From positions 744,001 through 808,000 of the forward strand of contig NZ_VCJR02000002.1 in the NCBI RefSeq assembly GCF_009712425.2: a stretch of DNA of 64,000 nucleotides. The letters run 5' to 3'. Below, in pieces: positions 8,595 to 17,044 of this stretch. Below the pieces are notes generated by a model that saw only the letters and a list, made by a program, of their open reading frames with translations, was not told where the DNA came from and did not search any database. Position 1 is the first letter of the stretch, and each line of letters begins with the position of its first letter. Made by a program: the position numbers and the translations under genes. The stretch is from Aquisalinus luteolus. Lineage in GTDB: Bacteria > Pseudomonadota > Alphaproteobacteria > Caulobacterales > Parvularculaceae.

Positions 8595-10952
8595 ATGAAT
8601 GGACTGAAAAAAACAAAACTGGCCCTGATGCTTGCCGCAGGTGTCTCCATGCTGCCGATCTCGGCGGTCATGATGACGCCTGCTGCCGCGCAGGAAGCGG
8701 CTGACGGTGAACAGGGCGGTGATGTCATCGTCGTGTCGGCCCGCCGCCGCGAGGAATCGCTGCAGGACGTGCCGCTCGCCGTTACCGCCGTATCGGGCGA
8801 GGATCTCGAGGCAGCAGGCGCTGTCGACATTACCAGCGTCCAGAAGCTGACGCCGAACGCGACCATTGAGGTCGCCCGCGGCTCCAATTCCACCCTTATT
8901 GCCTTCATCCGCGGTGTCGGCCAGCAGGACCCGCTCTGGGGTTTCGAGCCAGGCGTTGGGCTCTATGTCGATGACATTTATATTGCTCGTCCCCAGGGCG
9001 CCGTTCTCGACATTTTTGATATCGAGCGTATCGAGGTGCTGCGCGGCCCGCAGGGCACTCTCTATGGCCGCAACACCATCGGTGGCGCGATCAAATACGT
9101 CACCAGGCGCCTGAACATGCAAGAGCCGGAATTCAGTGCAAAGATCAACTACGGTTCCTATAACCAGTTCGACCAGATCCTGACCGGTTCCGTGCCGTTA
9201 TCCGACACTTTCGCCATTGGCGGTGCCATCGCCAATTACAGCCGCGACGGCTATGGCGAGAACGTATTCACCGGGGCAGACCACTACGATAAGGACATGA
9301 TCGCCTCCCGCCTGAGCGCCGAATGGGCGCCGACAGACGCGCTGTTCTTCCGCCTCGCCGGTGACTGGACACAGGATGATTCCAACGCCAAGCATGGCCA
9401 TCGCCTGTTGCCGGGTGTCTCCAATGGCGAGCCGGTCCTCGATGATATCTACGATACGCGCGGCGGTGCCGGCGACGACAACAGTGTCGAGACAGAGGGC
9501 TACTCCCTGACTGGCGAATGGACGGTCAACCCGTCCTGGACCATCAAATCGATCACCGCCTATCGCGAGGATTATACTGAAACACCGATCGACTTCGATG
9601 CCTTGCCGGTCAACGATTTCGATGTTCCGGCCTATTATGCCAACGACCAGTTCTCGCAGGAGATCCAGGCCCTGTTCGATCTCGGCGCAATTTCCGGTGT
9701 CGCTGGTGTCTACTATCTCGACGGCAGCTATGAAGGTGCCTTTGACACGGTGCTGGGTAATTTCGGCGTCAACGCGCCGACCTTTGGCGACGTATCAAAG
9801 ACCTCCATGTCCGCCTTCGCCGACATCACCTGGGACATCAATGACCTCTGGTCTCTGTCTTTCGGCGGTCGCTACACCGAAGACGAGACGGATGCATCCG
9901 TCGTTCGCCAGACCTATCTGGGCACGGATCCTAGCCCTTTCCTTGGCGGTCCGGACCGTGCACCTTTCGCGGAAAGCAGCAATTTCACCTCTTCGCGCAA
10001 GGATGACCGCTTCAGCCCGCGTATCTCGCTGAGCTATGAGCCGCGTTCGGACCTGACGTTGTATGCGTCCTATTCCGAAGGCTTCAAGTCCGGCGGCTTC
10101 GACCCGCGCGGCAATGCCGGCCCTGAATTCGTCGATGCCGACAATGACGGCCAGGCTGATGATCGCTCCGTCACCTATGACGTGATCACGCAGGGCTTCT
10201 CGCCCGAGATCGTCGACAGCTACGAGATCGGTGCCAAGGGCTCTCTCGCCGATGGCCGCATCGCCTATCAGGCGGCTGCCTTCTATTCGCTGTACACTGA
10301 CCAGCAGATCACGGTGCAGACGGCTGAGCCCGACCCTGTAACGGGCCTCGATACGTTCGTCTCTGCCGTCTTCAACGCCGGTGAGTCCGAGTATACCGGT
10401 CTCGAGCTGGAGAGTACGGTCTTCATCAACGACATTTTCAGCGCTGATGTGGTCCTCGGTTATATCGATGCCCAGATCAACGAGATCATCACCACGGTTG
10501 CTGACCCGAACACGGGTGATCCGGTGCAGGTCGATATCTCCGACAACTACGTCGTCCAGAACACGCCGGAACTGACCTGGCGTCTGGCGCTGAATGCCGA
10601 TGTGCCGATCCCGGCTGAATATGGCAGCCTGCGCCTGACGGCGGCGGCCTCCTATCGTGACGAGTACAATCTCTTCAACGTAGAGAATGAAGGCAGCGAG
10701 ACCGACCCGGCCCTTCCGGCAGGCACACCTGCGCTGGACCCGGATGCCTATACGCTGGTCGACCTGTCCGCGATCTGGGACCTGAACGAGCGCTGGCGCT
10801 TCAGCCTTTTCGGCCGCAACCTGACCGATGAGGAATACAAGGTTGCTGCATACAACTTCGCCGGTGCCGCCCAGCTGGGTGTCGACGGTGCCTATTCGGC
10901 CTTCTATGGCGCACCGCGCACCGTAACGGGCTCGATCGAATTCCGCTACTAA
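8595..10952 (+). CDS. TonB-dependent outer-membrane receptor
   Basis: 785 residues. A signal peptide ends around TPAAAQ, followed by the TonB-box-like DVIVVSARRR and a plug domain containing RGVGQQDP and the conserved plug end VLRGPQGTLYGRNTIGGAI. The rest is a 22-strand beta barrel with the usual C-terminal YGAPRTVTGSIEFRY ending in an aromatic residue. The ATG follows AAGGAGG. Sphingomonad and caulobacterial relatives often take up plant or aromatic substrates rather than iron. No Fur-like site is seen here; neighbours suggest import of the substrate hydrolysed by the adjacent enzymes. Confidence 0.93.
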   Translation: MNGLKKTKLALMLAAGVSMLPISAVMMTPAAAQEAADGEQGGDVIVVSARRREESLQDVPLAVTAVSGEDLEAAGAVDITSVQKLTPNATIEVARGSNSTLIAFIRGVGQQDPLWGFEPGVGLYVDDIYIARPQGAVLDIFDIERIEVLRGPQGTLYGRNTIGGAIKYVTRRLNMQEPEFSAKINYGSYNQFDQILTGSVPLSDTFAIGGAIANYSRDGYGENVFTGADHYDKDMIASRLSAEWAPTDALFFRLAGDWTQDDSNAKHGHRLLPGVSNGEPVLDDIYDTRGGAGDDNSVETEGYSLTGEWTVNPSWTIKSITAYREDYTETPIDFDALPVNDFDVPAYYANDQFSQEIQALFDLGAISGVAGVYYLDGSYEGAFDTVLGNFGVNAPTFGDVSKTSMSAFADITWDINDLWSLSFGGRYTEDETDASVVRQTYLGTDPSPFLGGPDRAPFAESSNFTSSRKDDRFSPRISLSYEPRSDLTLYASYSEGFKSGGFDPRGNAGPEFVDADNDGQADDRSVTYDVITQGFSPEIVDSYEIGAKGSLADGRIAYQAAAFYSLYTDQQITVQTAEPDPVTGLDTFVSAVFNAGESEYTGLELESTVFINDIFSADVVLGYIDAQINEIITTVADPNTGDPVQVDISDNYVVQNTPELTWRLALNADVPIPAEYGSLRLTAAASYRDEYNLFNVENEGSETDPALPAGTPALDPDAYTLVDLSAIWDLNERWRFSLFGRNLTDEEYKVAAYNFAGAAQLGVDGAYSAFYGAPRTVTGSIEFRY

Positions 10953-10962
10953 GGGGGAGAGA

Positions 10963-10995
10963 CGGGAGGGCGCATATCGTGCCCTCCCGCTTTTA
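10963..10995 (+). terminator. hairpin terminator after the TonB receptor
   Basis: A nine-base-pair stem, CGGGAGGGC at 10963-10971 with GCCCTCCCG at 10981-10989, followed by a CTTTTA tail. It may partly separate the receptor from the downstream hydrolase-MFS pair. Confidence 0.7.
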
Positions 10996-11071
10996 TATGT
11001 CCTTGTGCCTTGCGCGGGCGATGCTGACAGGGCATCACTGAACCCCTCAATGACGGGCACGGAGAATTTTC

Positions 11072-12007
11072 ATGAAAAAGATTTTGCTGATCGGACTGGT
11101 CATCGTTCTTGGCGTGATCGGCGCAGGAGGTTTCATCGTGCTGAAATCGATGCAGGGCACGCCGCCAAGCGCGCTGGAGCAGCAGTATCTCACAGACGCT
11201 GACCGCTATGTCGAGGTTGATGGCGCCCGCATCAGGCTGCGTGAGGAAGGCCCGGAAGACGCACCGGTCATCATCCTTTTGCACGGCTTTACCTTCTCGC
11301 TGGAAAGCTTCGACGCCTGGGCCGCCGACCTCAGCACCGATTATCGCGTCATCCGCTACGACCTGCTCGGCCACGGCCTGACGGGGCCTGACCCGATGGA
11401 GCGCTATTCACCGATCGAGCGGGCCGAATTCGTGCGCTCTGTCATGGACACGCTCGACATCGACACGGCCACCATCGGCGGCAACTCCCTCGGCGGGCTC
11501 GTCGCCTGGCGCTTTGCCGCGACCAACCCCAGCCGCGTCGACAGCCTGATCCTCGTGGATGCCGCAGCCTATTCGATCAACGGCGTGACCGACCAGCCGG
11601 CGGAAATCCCCGCCGCGATGAAGGGCTTCCTCCTGACCGTGCCGGAGGCCGGCGTGGATGCGACCATCAACCTCGTCTATGCTGACCCCGCGAAGGCTAG
11701 CGCCGAACGCCGCCAGCTGCTCGGCGACATGATGCGCCGCGAGGGCAATGGCGAGGCGTTCATCCGCCACCTTGAGGAATTCACCCTGCCGGAACCGGAA
11801 CGCGACCTTGCCCGCATTTCCGCGCCGACCCTGATCCTGTGGGGCGCCGAGGACCGGATGATCCCGGCCTCCCAGGGCCGCGCCATGGCGGATGCCATTC
11901 AGGGTGCGGAGATTGTCATCTACCCGGGCGTCGGCCACGCACCGCAGGAGGAAGCCCCGGCGGAAACCCTCGCCGATGTGCGCGCCTTCCTCAACCAGCA
12001 GGACTGA
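11072..12007 (+). CDS. membrane-anchored or exported alpha/beta hydrolase
   Basis: 311 residues. An uncleaved-looking N-terminal membrane segment (residues 3-24) suggests anchoring on the periplasmic side. The oxyanion segment is LLHGFT, the nucleophile elbow is GGNSLGG (Ser139), an acid residue sits in WGAEDRMIP, and the catalytic His289 is in GVGHAPQEE. It is six bases upstream of the MFS gene and downstream of a TonB receptor, so I infer that it cleaves the imported compound in the periplasm before inner-membrane transport. Confidence 0.88.
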   Translation: MKKILLIGLVIVLGVIGAGGFIVLKSMQGTPPSALEQQYLTDADRYVEVDGARIRLREEGPEDAPVIILLHGFTFSLESFDAWAADLSTDYRVIRYDLLGHGLTGPDPMERYSPIERAEFVRSVMDTLDIDTATIGGNSLGGLVAWRFAATNPSRVDSLILVDAAAYSINGVTDQPAEIPAAMKGFLLTVPEAGVDATINLVYADPAKASAERRQLLGDMMRREGNGEAFIRHLEEFTLPEPERDLARISAPTLILWGAEDRMIPASQGRAMADAIQGAEIVIYPGVGHAPQEEAPAETLADVRAFLNQQD

Positions 12008-12013
12008 TCCGAC

Positions 12014-13366
12014 ATGACCAATATCGACCCGCAACCGGAACAGCCAGCAGCACAGCCTGTCACGTCCGGCGCCTATCGCGCCTGGGTGCTGTTCATTCTC
12101 GTCGTCGTCTACACCTTCAACTTCATCGACCGGCAGATCACCGGCATCCTCGCCGTGCCGATCAAGGCCGACCTGAACCTTGCCGACTGGCAGCTGAGCC
12201 TGATGGGCGGGATGGCGTTTGCCCTGTTCTACACCTTCCTCGGCATTCCCATCGCCATGTTCGCCGATCGCACCAGCCGTACCTGGATCATGACCATCGC
12301 CCTGTCGATCTGGTCACTGATGACTGCCGTGTGCGGTTTTGCCCAGAATTTCTGGCACCTGTTTCTTGCCCGCCTCGGCGTGGGCGTGGGGGAGGCTGGC
12401 GGCGTCGCGCCTGCCTATTCGCTGATCTCGGACTATTTCCCGCCGCACCAGCGCGCGCGGGCCCTGTCGATCTATTCCTTCGGCATTCCCATCGGCTCGG
12501 CCCTCGGTATCATCCTTGGCGGTATCCTGACCGACATCATCGGCTGGCGCGCCGCCTTCATCATCGTCGGCCTCGCCGGTCTCGCCATCGCGCCGATCTT
12601 CCGCCTGACGATGAGGGAGCCTGTGCGCGGGCAGTACGATTCGCAGACGGCGGACAAGTCGCCCGCCAAGCTCTCGGCGGTCATCAGCCTGCTGAGGAAA
12701 AAATCGAGCTTCTGGACGCTCGCCTTCGGCGCGGCTTCGTCTTCCATGATGGGCTATGGCCTGATCTTCTGGCTGCCGTCCTTCTTCGTGCGCTCTTTCG
12801 GCGACCAGCTGCCGGAATTCATGGGCTTCCTGCCCGGCTTCCTGTTGCCGGCGGACCCGACGCCAATCTCTTATGCTGCCTATTTCTACGGCACGATCCT
12901 GTTCTTCGGTGGCATGATCGGCATCTGGCTCGGCGGGGCGCTGGCCGACCGGTTCGGCGGCAAGAACAAGGGCGCCTATGCGCTGATCCCGGCCTGGGCG
13001 TTCGTCGCGACCATCCCGTTCTTCCTCGTCGGCGTGCTGGTCGACAACCTCACCTTCGTCTTCATCTCCTTTGTCGGCCTGCAGGCGCTCAGCCTCGTCT
13101 GGCTGGGGCCGGTGCTGACGGCGTTCCAGCACCTGGTCGGGCCGAACATGCGCGCGACCGCCTCGGCGATCTTCCTGTTCATCAACAACCTCATCGGCAT
13201 CGGCCTTGGCAATTTCATCATCGGGCTGATCTCGGACGGCCTGCGCGAACGGTTCGGCGATGAGAGCCTGCGTTACGCCATCCTCTCCGGTTTCGGCTTC
13301 TATGTGCTGGCAGCGGTGCTCCTGTTCATCACCGCACCGAAGCTGAAACGCGACTGGGTGGGGTAG
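12014..13366 (+). CDS. MFS transporter
   Basis: 450 residues with about twelve hydrophobic segments. The first is preceded by a short polar N-terminus and contains FNFIDRQITG, a pattern common in spinster-like and hexuronate-type MFS carriers. The cytoplasmic loop 2-3 signature lies near FADRTSRTW and a second near GGALADRFGGKNKG. It is probably an importer or exporter of an organic acid produced by the neighbouring hydrolases. It ends at a strong bidirectional terminator. Confidence 0.9.
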   Translation: MTNIDPQPEQPAAQPVTSGAYRAWVLFILVVVYTFNFIDRQITGILAVPIKADLNLADWQLSLMGGMAFALFYTFLGIPIAMFADRTSRTWIMTIALSIWSLMTAVCGFAQNFWHLFLARLGVGVGEAGGVAPAYSLISDYFPPHQRARALSIYSFGIPIGSALGIILGGILTDIIGWRAAFIIVGLAGLAIAPIFRLTMREPVRGQYDSQTADKSPAKLSAVISLLRKKSSFWTLAFGAASSSMMGYGLIFWLPSFFVRSFGDQLPEFMGFLPGFLLPADPTPISYAAYFYGTILFFGGMIGIWLGGALADRFGGKNKGAYALIPAWAFVATIPFFLVGVLVDNLTFVFISFVGLQALSLVWLGPVLTAFQHLVGPNMRATASAIFLFINNLIGIGLGNFIIGLISDGLRERFGDESLRYAILSGFGFYVLAAVLLFITAPKLKRDWVG

Positions 13367-13372
13367 GAACGG

Positions 13373-13403
13373 AAAAAGCGGGCGCATCGGACGCCCGCTT
13401 TTT
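13373..13403 (+). terminator. bidirectional terminator between the MFS gene and the isomerase gene
   Basis: Twelve-base-pair stem, AAAAAGCGGGCG at 13373-13384 pairing with CGCCCGCTTTTT at 13392-13403, with T runs on both strands. It serves the MFS unit on the plus strand and the convergent isomerase on the minus strand. Confidence 0.9.
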
Positions 13404-13433
13404 GTTCGTATACTGTATGAGGCGTGAAGCCGA

Positions 13434-14072
13434 TCAGCCTTTCAGGCTCTTGATGTAGTCCTTGATCTCGCCGTCTTCGGCATTGGCGAAGAAATACTCA
13501 TCGAACTTCTCGCCCGCGATGGCGGATTTCAGCAGGTCCTGATCGATATTCTTCAGGATCGTCAGCATGTCCTGCGTCGCGACGGCTTTGACCTCGTTCA
13601 GGATGCCGCGGTTCTTGGCCATGATCGCGGCGCGCTCTTTCGGGTAGCCGACACCGCGCTCGACCTCGAACAGCTTGCGATAGCAGTCCTGCAGGTTCAG
13701 TTCCGCCGCCCAGCCAAAGCCCTTGGCGTATGGCATGGCGATGGCGTTGCCGTCATTGATCTGGCCGAACAGGAAGGCATCCGTCGGGTCGATGACGAGG
13801 CCGCAGACCACGTTCGGCATGGCGTTGCAGGCGAGCATGGACCCCATGCCCGTGCCGCAGCCGGACACGATGAAATCGGCGGCCTTGGTATTGATCAGGA
13901 TACCGGCAAGAATGCCGTTCATGATATAGGTCAGGGAGGCATCATCCTCCGGCCCGTACATGCCATAGTGAAAGACCTCGTGGCCCAGCGGCTCGCAGAC
14001 GGTGGTCAGCGCCTCATGGACGATGCTCGCCTTGGCGGCCTGGCTGTTTTCGATGATGAGAGCGACTTTCAT
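13434..14072 (-). CDS. RpiB/LacA/LacB-family sugar-phosphate isomerase
   Basis: 212 residues, longer than typical RpiB (about 150) because of a C-terminal helical extension (from about residue 145). The N-terminal Rossmann-like strand MKVALIIENSQAAK and the GCGTGMGSMLACN segment around residues 71-83 match the RpiB/LacAB pocket, including the conserved cysteine. It should isomerise an aldose and ketose phosphate; the longer members are not ribose-5-phosphate enzymes for certain. A near-perfect LacI-type palindrome lies 49 bases before its ATG, implying sugar-responsive repression. Confidence 0.88.
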   Translation of the reverse strand: MKVALIIENSQAAKASIVHEALTTVCEPLGHEVFHYGMYGPEDDASLTYIMNGILAGILINTKAADFIVSGCGTGMGSMLACNAMPNVVCGLVIDPTDAFLFGQINDGNAIAMPYAKGFGWAAELNLQDCYRKLFEVERGVGYPKERAAIMAKNRGILNEVKAVATQDMLTILKNIDQDLLKSAIAGEKFDEYFFANAEDGEIKDYIKSLKG

Positions 14073-14120
14073 GGGAAATTCCTGTCTGTTTCCGTGTGGT
14101 TTTCCGTTGGTTTCGGGCGC

Positions 14121-14138
14121 AATGTAACCGGTAACATT
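14121..14138 (-). promoter_or_regulatory. LacI/GntR-type operator upstream of the isomerase gene
   Basis: AATGTAACCGGTAACATT is palindromic at 16 of 18 positions. It differs by a single base within the core from the ATGTTACCGGTAACAT operator I know for the E. coli LacI-family gluconate repressor GntR. It lies 49 bases upstream of the ATG, where a repressor would block the promoter or early elongation. No LacI-family gene is in the window, so the regulator is encoded elsewhere. Confidence 0.65.
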
Positions 14139-14308
14139 CGCAATTTCAACGGATGGAAGGGGGATATTACGGGGGTTTTATGTGTGGGGAGAGATGTTTT
14201 ACCGGCCTTCCTCGACAATTTCGGCAGAATCCGCCTTACAGGCCTTGGCGAGACACTTCCTGCGCCAAGAGCGCCGCGAGCGAGATGCTCGAAGCGTCGA
14301 AAGAAACC

Positions 14309-14339
14309 CGCCTTCGCCAAGGCTACGGCGAGGCAAGGA
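14309..14339. repeat. dispersed extragenic repeat (GCCTTCGCCAAGGCTACGGC type)
   Basis: The string GCCTTCGCCAAGGCTACGGC, followed by GAGGCAAGG, is a familiar extragenic repeat in alphaproteobacterial genomes. It contains the short inverted repeat CCTTCGCCAAGG. It is not protein coding here. Confidence 0.5.
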
Positions 14340-14692
14340 GGGGGCCCGTGGAAGCGCTACCGGCTCCATAAGCAAAATTCATAAGTGTAGGTAGCCTCAC
14401 GCTCCGCCTTTTTGCTCAGGGGGGCGATGTTCTGGTGCGGGGCCGATACCCAGCTCTCCCGTCCGGGGCGCTAAACCCCGGAACACCGCTCCGGTGGACG
14501 ATGCGAAGCTTGCGCACACCCTCGATTGCCACCGGAAACCTGATGAGTGGCACCCGCCTTCAGGACAAGGCGAGGCAAGCCACCCCATCGGCCCGGTCCT
14601 GTGCCGGGCCTGCCGGGGAGAGTAGCGGCGGCGGTGGTGGCGGGGATAAGTTTTGGGGAGTGAGGAGTTTTTGGTTTGCAGGGCCCTCACCC

Positions 14693-14736
14693 AAAATCCG
14701 CCAAAGCGGATTTTGACCTCTCCCACAGGGAGAGGT
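14693..14736. repeat. double-hairpin extragenic palindrome
   Basis: Two adjacent perfect stems: AAAATCCGC (14693-14701) with GCGGATTTT (14706-14714), then ACCTCTCCC (14716-14724) with GGGAGAGGT (14728-14736). This arrangement is common in proteobacterial extragenic repeats. Confidence 0.7.
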
Positions 14737-14806
14737 GGGGCATCGCACGGATATCTGTAATTCGCGCCTTGCCTCTTCCCTTTTTGCTTATGGGGGGGAG
14801 TGGTCG

Positions 14807-14827
14807 GAAAATGCGCCAGCATTTTTC
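14807..14827. repeat. hairpin repeat with GAAAATGC arms
   Basis: GAAAATGC at 14807-14814 pairs with GCATTTTTC at 14819-14827 around a four-base loop. It is probably part of the same extragenic repeat family as the hairpins about 80 bases upstream. Confidence 0.5.
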
Positions 14828-14909
14828 GGGTGAGGGGTAAGGATGATGCATTGCTGCTCTTTACAGCTAGAAGTAATATTATGCAGGATCATTTTGGGGA
14901 ACACACCGC

Positions 14910-15134
14910 ATGACCGGTCTCATTCTGACAGTTATTATTTTTGCAGCGGTCATGTTTCTGCTCTTTGGCCCCCAGAAATTCAGCCTTATGCGGCGACAAC
15001 ATTGTTCCGAGTGCGGCACCATTTTGCCATTCCCGCGCAAGCCGGCATCGTTCCGGCAGGCGATGTGGGGCGGGTGGATCTGTCCGTCCTGCGGTACGGA
15101 AGTCGATGGCCGGGGCCGGAAGATAGAAAAGTGA
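14910..15134 (+). CDS. small membrane protein with a zinc ribbon
   Basis: 74 residues. A single hydrophobic helix (about residues 2-20) is followed by two CxxC pairs, CSEC near residue 32 and CPSC near residue 58, which should bind one zinc ion. GGGGAA lies about ten bases before the ATG. It is not a known family to me; the composition argues for a real protein rather than a chance frame, since the paired cysteines are correctly spaced. It stands between repeat blocks with no clear operon partner. Confidence 0.65.
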   Translation: MTGLILTVIIFAAVMFLLFGPQKFSLMRRQHCSECGTILPFPRKPASFRQAMWGGWICPSCGTEVDGRGRKIEK

Positions 15135-15151
15135 GCGTGTTCGTCGTGATC

Positions 15152-15233
15152 GTAGGGTGCATGAAGCCGAAGGCGTAATGCACCGGTGGTTGGCTCGGCA
15201 TGGTGCATTGCCCTGACGCTCCATGCACCCTAC
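15152..15233. repeat. inverted-repeat extragenic element A (GTAGGGTGCATG arms)
   Basis: The ends are a perfect 12-base inverted repeat, GTAGGGTGCATG at 15152-15163 and CATGCACCCTAC at 15222-15233. The arms extend to imperfect pairing of about 32 bases (inner ATGCACC and GGTGCAT). The element has the layout of a small mobile-derived repeat with no coding capacity. Confidence 0.75.
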
Positions 15234-15252
15234 GCGAGATGCCGCGTGAGAG

Positions 15253-15346
15253 CGTAGGGCGGGTAGAGCGAAGTGACACCCGCCGGTCCGAGACGCGGCG
15301 CCCTCATCGATGGCGGGTATCGCCTGACGGCTCCACCCGCCCTACG
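15253..15346. repeat. inverted-repeat extragenic element B (GTAGGGCGGGT arms)
   Basis: Left arm 15253-15284 and right arm 15312-15346 pair imperfectly over about 32 bases, with GTAGGGCGGGT and ACCCGCCCTAC at the tips and ACACCCGCC with GGCGGGTAT inside. It resembles element A in tip sequence (GTAGGG) and design and lies only 19 bases from it, directly beside the end of the dCTP deaminase gene. Confidence 0.75.
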
Positions 15347-15371
15347 GCGTGAAGTGCCATTTCTGCCGGAA

Positions 15372-16943
15372 TTATTTTTTGTCAGTGACGTCTGCTGACG
15401 AGTGTTGCTTAAGCTTTTGAGATAGTGCTGAAACTAATAAAACTTCAGCTTCGAAATAGGCTGGAAAATAAACCCTTATCATTGGTCGTTTATCGCCCAT
15501 GTGCCACTCTTGTGCTTTGCCAGATTTCTTACGCTTCCCCTTTTCAAACAAATCTCTGTATCTATATGGAGATATACCTGTAAAGGGTCTGAATTTCACT
15601 TTATTTGTGGGATCTTCTTCGTCCAAATCTATGGAATCTGAGTGTAATTCTTTTGCATAGCTTTTGGGATATGGTTCAATAAAGACCACTTCTTTTATGC
15701 CAGCGCCGACTATATGCTTGGCACATAAATGACAAGGAAATGTCGTTACGTACATCTTTGATCCTCTCAAAGATATTCCTTTGCGTGCGGCGTCGGTAAT
15801 AGCACACATTTCAGCATGTATAATTCGACCGAATTCAATCAAATCCATGACTTTAGACTCGGAGATGCCAGTCAAGGTTTCATTCTCTAAAAGCTTCTGC
15901 AATATATCTGTTGAAGCTTTTTCTTTTAGTAAGGCATCAGACAAATCCCCGTTGACACGTAATCTATCTATAATGTCCACGATGATTTCTTTTTTTATGC
16001 GGTCATTTGGGTCTTGTCCAAATGTGAAGTCGCGTGCGTCTGGTTTGTATTCTTCCCAGTAAGTTCCACCTCCGGCCTTTGGAACTTCATTGCATCCTAG
16101 TGTTTGTACCTCTGTGTATTCAGAAAAAATTGCCGCACCGACCTGTCGTGAAAGGTCGGAGGATCGGAGAGAGGCAGATTTTGCAGTGTACATGCCGTAT
16201 TCGTCACGAGTCGGGCTGATCTGATTGTTGCCAAAGAAAACGGATATGAAGCGATTTAAGGTCTTCTGACATGTTGATTTTGTCGTAGCATCAATGAAAA
16301 CATCACCTAAGGGAAATGCATCATTTACATTTTGTCCGTGTGCAGATTCTATCTCTCTTTCGTCTTTTTGAATTATGCTATAGGCTTCAGAATGAACCTC
16401 TTGTTCAGGTGTTAGGCCTCCAAGAGATTCCCGCTGCTTAGATTCAATGTTACGGAGCCGAGATTTTGGTGGTGCGTATGCTGATATAAGAATGAATTGC
16501 CGGCCGTAAACGCTACGCAGCAAATTTACTTCTTCAGGTCGTTTTAATTGCCTTATGATGTAAGCTTGCCGTTGCACTGGTGTTTCCGCCAAATTAATTT
16601 CTGGAGACACATTTACGCTAGCGGTTTTGTGTATTTCTTGTCTAAGAGATCGAATTGCGCTGATGGCTAATACTGACATGACATCGTCTCCGTATCGAGA
16701 GCGGAGATCGTTAGCGTATTCAATCTTTCCATTATAGGCAGATACATGACTCGATGTATCGATGCTTACCTCCGATGGAATTTCCTTCATGAGGTCAGTG
16801 AGTTTCAACAGCTCGCTTTTGTAGCCCATGGTGGACAACTCATCCTCGAGCTTGTCACTAACTAGGCCTAAGTCGACCCCTATAGGAGCTATTAATCCGA
16901 AAATTAGCTCGGGGAATTCCTGTTGTGGGAGCTCGAAATTCAT
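15372..16943 (-). CDS. anti-phage dCTP deaminase (P-loop-like plus zinc deaminase domains)
   Basis: 523 residues. The C-terminal half is a zinc-dependent nucleotide deaminase: HAE at residues 376-378 (His zinc ligand, catalytic Glu378) and PCHLC at 403-407 (Cys404, Cys407). The N-terminal half starts with a P-loop-like turn, GLIAPIG (16-22), without the usual Lys-Ser/Thr. This two-part design matches the defence dCTP deaminases reported to deplete dCTP during phage infection, rather than short housekeeping dCMP deaminases. The gene is clearly AT-richer than its neighbours and sits alone between repeats and ubiD, which suggests horizontal gain. The start has AAGGGATT upstream. Activity on dCTP is inferred from the family. 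Confidence 0.88.
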   Translation of the reverse strand: MNFELPQQEFPELIFGLIAPIGVDLGLVSDKLEDELSTMGYKSELLKLTDLMKEIPSEVSIDTSSHVSAYNGKIEYANDLRSRYGDDVMSVLAISAIRSLRQEIHKTASVNVSPEINLAETPVQRQAYIIRQLKRPEEVNLLRSVYGRQFILISAYAPPKSRLRNIESKQRESLGGLTPEQEVHSEAYSIIQKDEREIESAHGQNVNDAFPLGDVFIDATTKSTCQKTLNRFISVFFGNNQISPTRDEYGMYTAKSASLRSSDLSRQVGAAIFSEYTEVQTLGCNEVPKAGGGTYWEEYKPDARDFTFGQDPNDRIKKEIIVDIIDRLRVNGDLSDALLKEKASTDILQKLLENETLTGISESKVMDLIEFGRIIHAEMCAITDAARKGISLRGSKMYVTTFPCHLCAKHIVGAGIKEVVFIEPYPKSYAKELHSDSIDLDEEDPTNKVKFRPFTGISPYRYRDLFEKGKRKKSGKAQEWHMGDKRPMIRVYFPAYFEAEVLLVSALSQKLKQHSSADVTDKK

Positions 16944-17044
16944 AACAAATTGAATCCCTTAGCAAAAAGCGGTCGAAAACTTATTACATCTATAGACAGG
17001 AGAATCAATTTTTTTTAAAGTCTATTACCAATGGGAGGTTCCTT

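Larger units (their letters stand above)
14139..14909. other. non-coding region made of dispersed palindromic repeats
   Basis: No convincing gene is seen in about 770 bases; open frames here read through repeats. The stretch holds a block shared by many alphaproteobacterial genomes (14309-14339), a double hairpin (14693-14736) and a further hairpin (14807-14827). Two similar strings, CCTTTTTGCTCAGGGGGG near 14406 and CCCTTTTTGCTTATGGGGGG near 14778, look like copies of one unit in direct orientation. Confidence 0.6.

Noticed and set aside
11839-13263. 474-codon frame overlapping the MFS gene in another frame
   Set aside because: It is Arg/Pro/His-rich with no domain, while the MFS frame has clear membrane helices.
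14139-14909. Several open frames of 60-140 codons in the repeat-rich region
   Set aside because: They read across palindromic repeats, lack ribosome sites, and show no protein-like composition.
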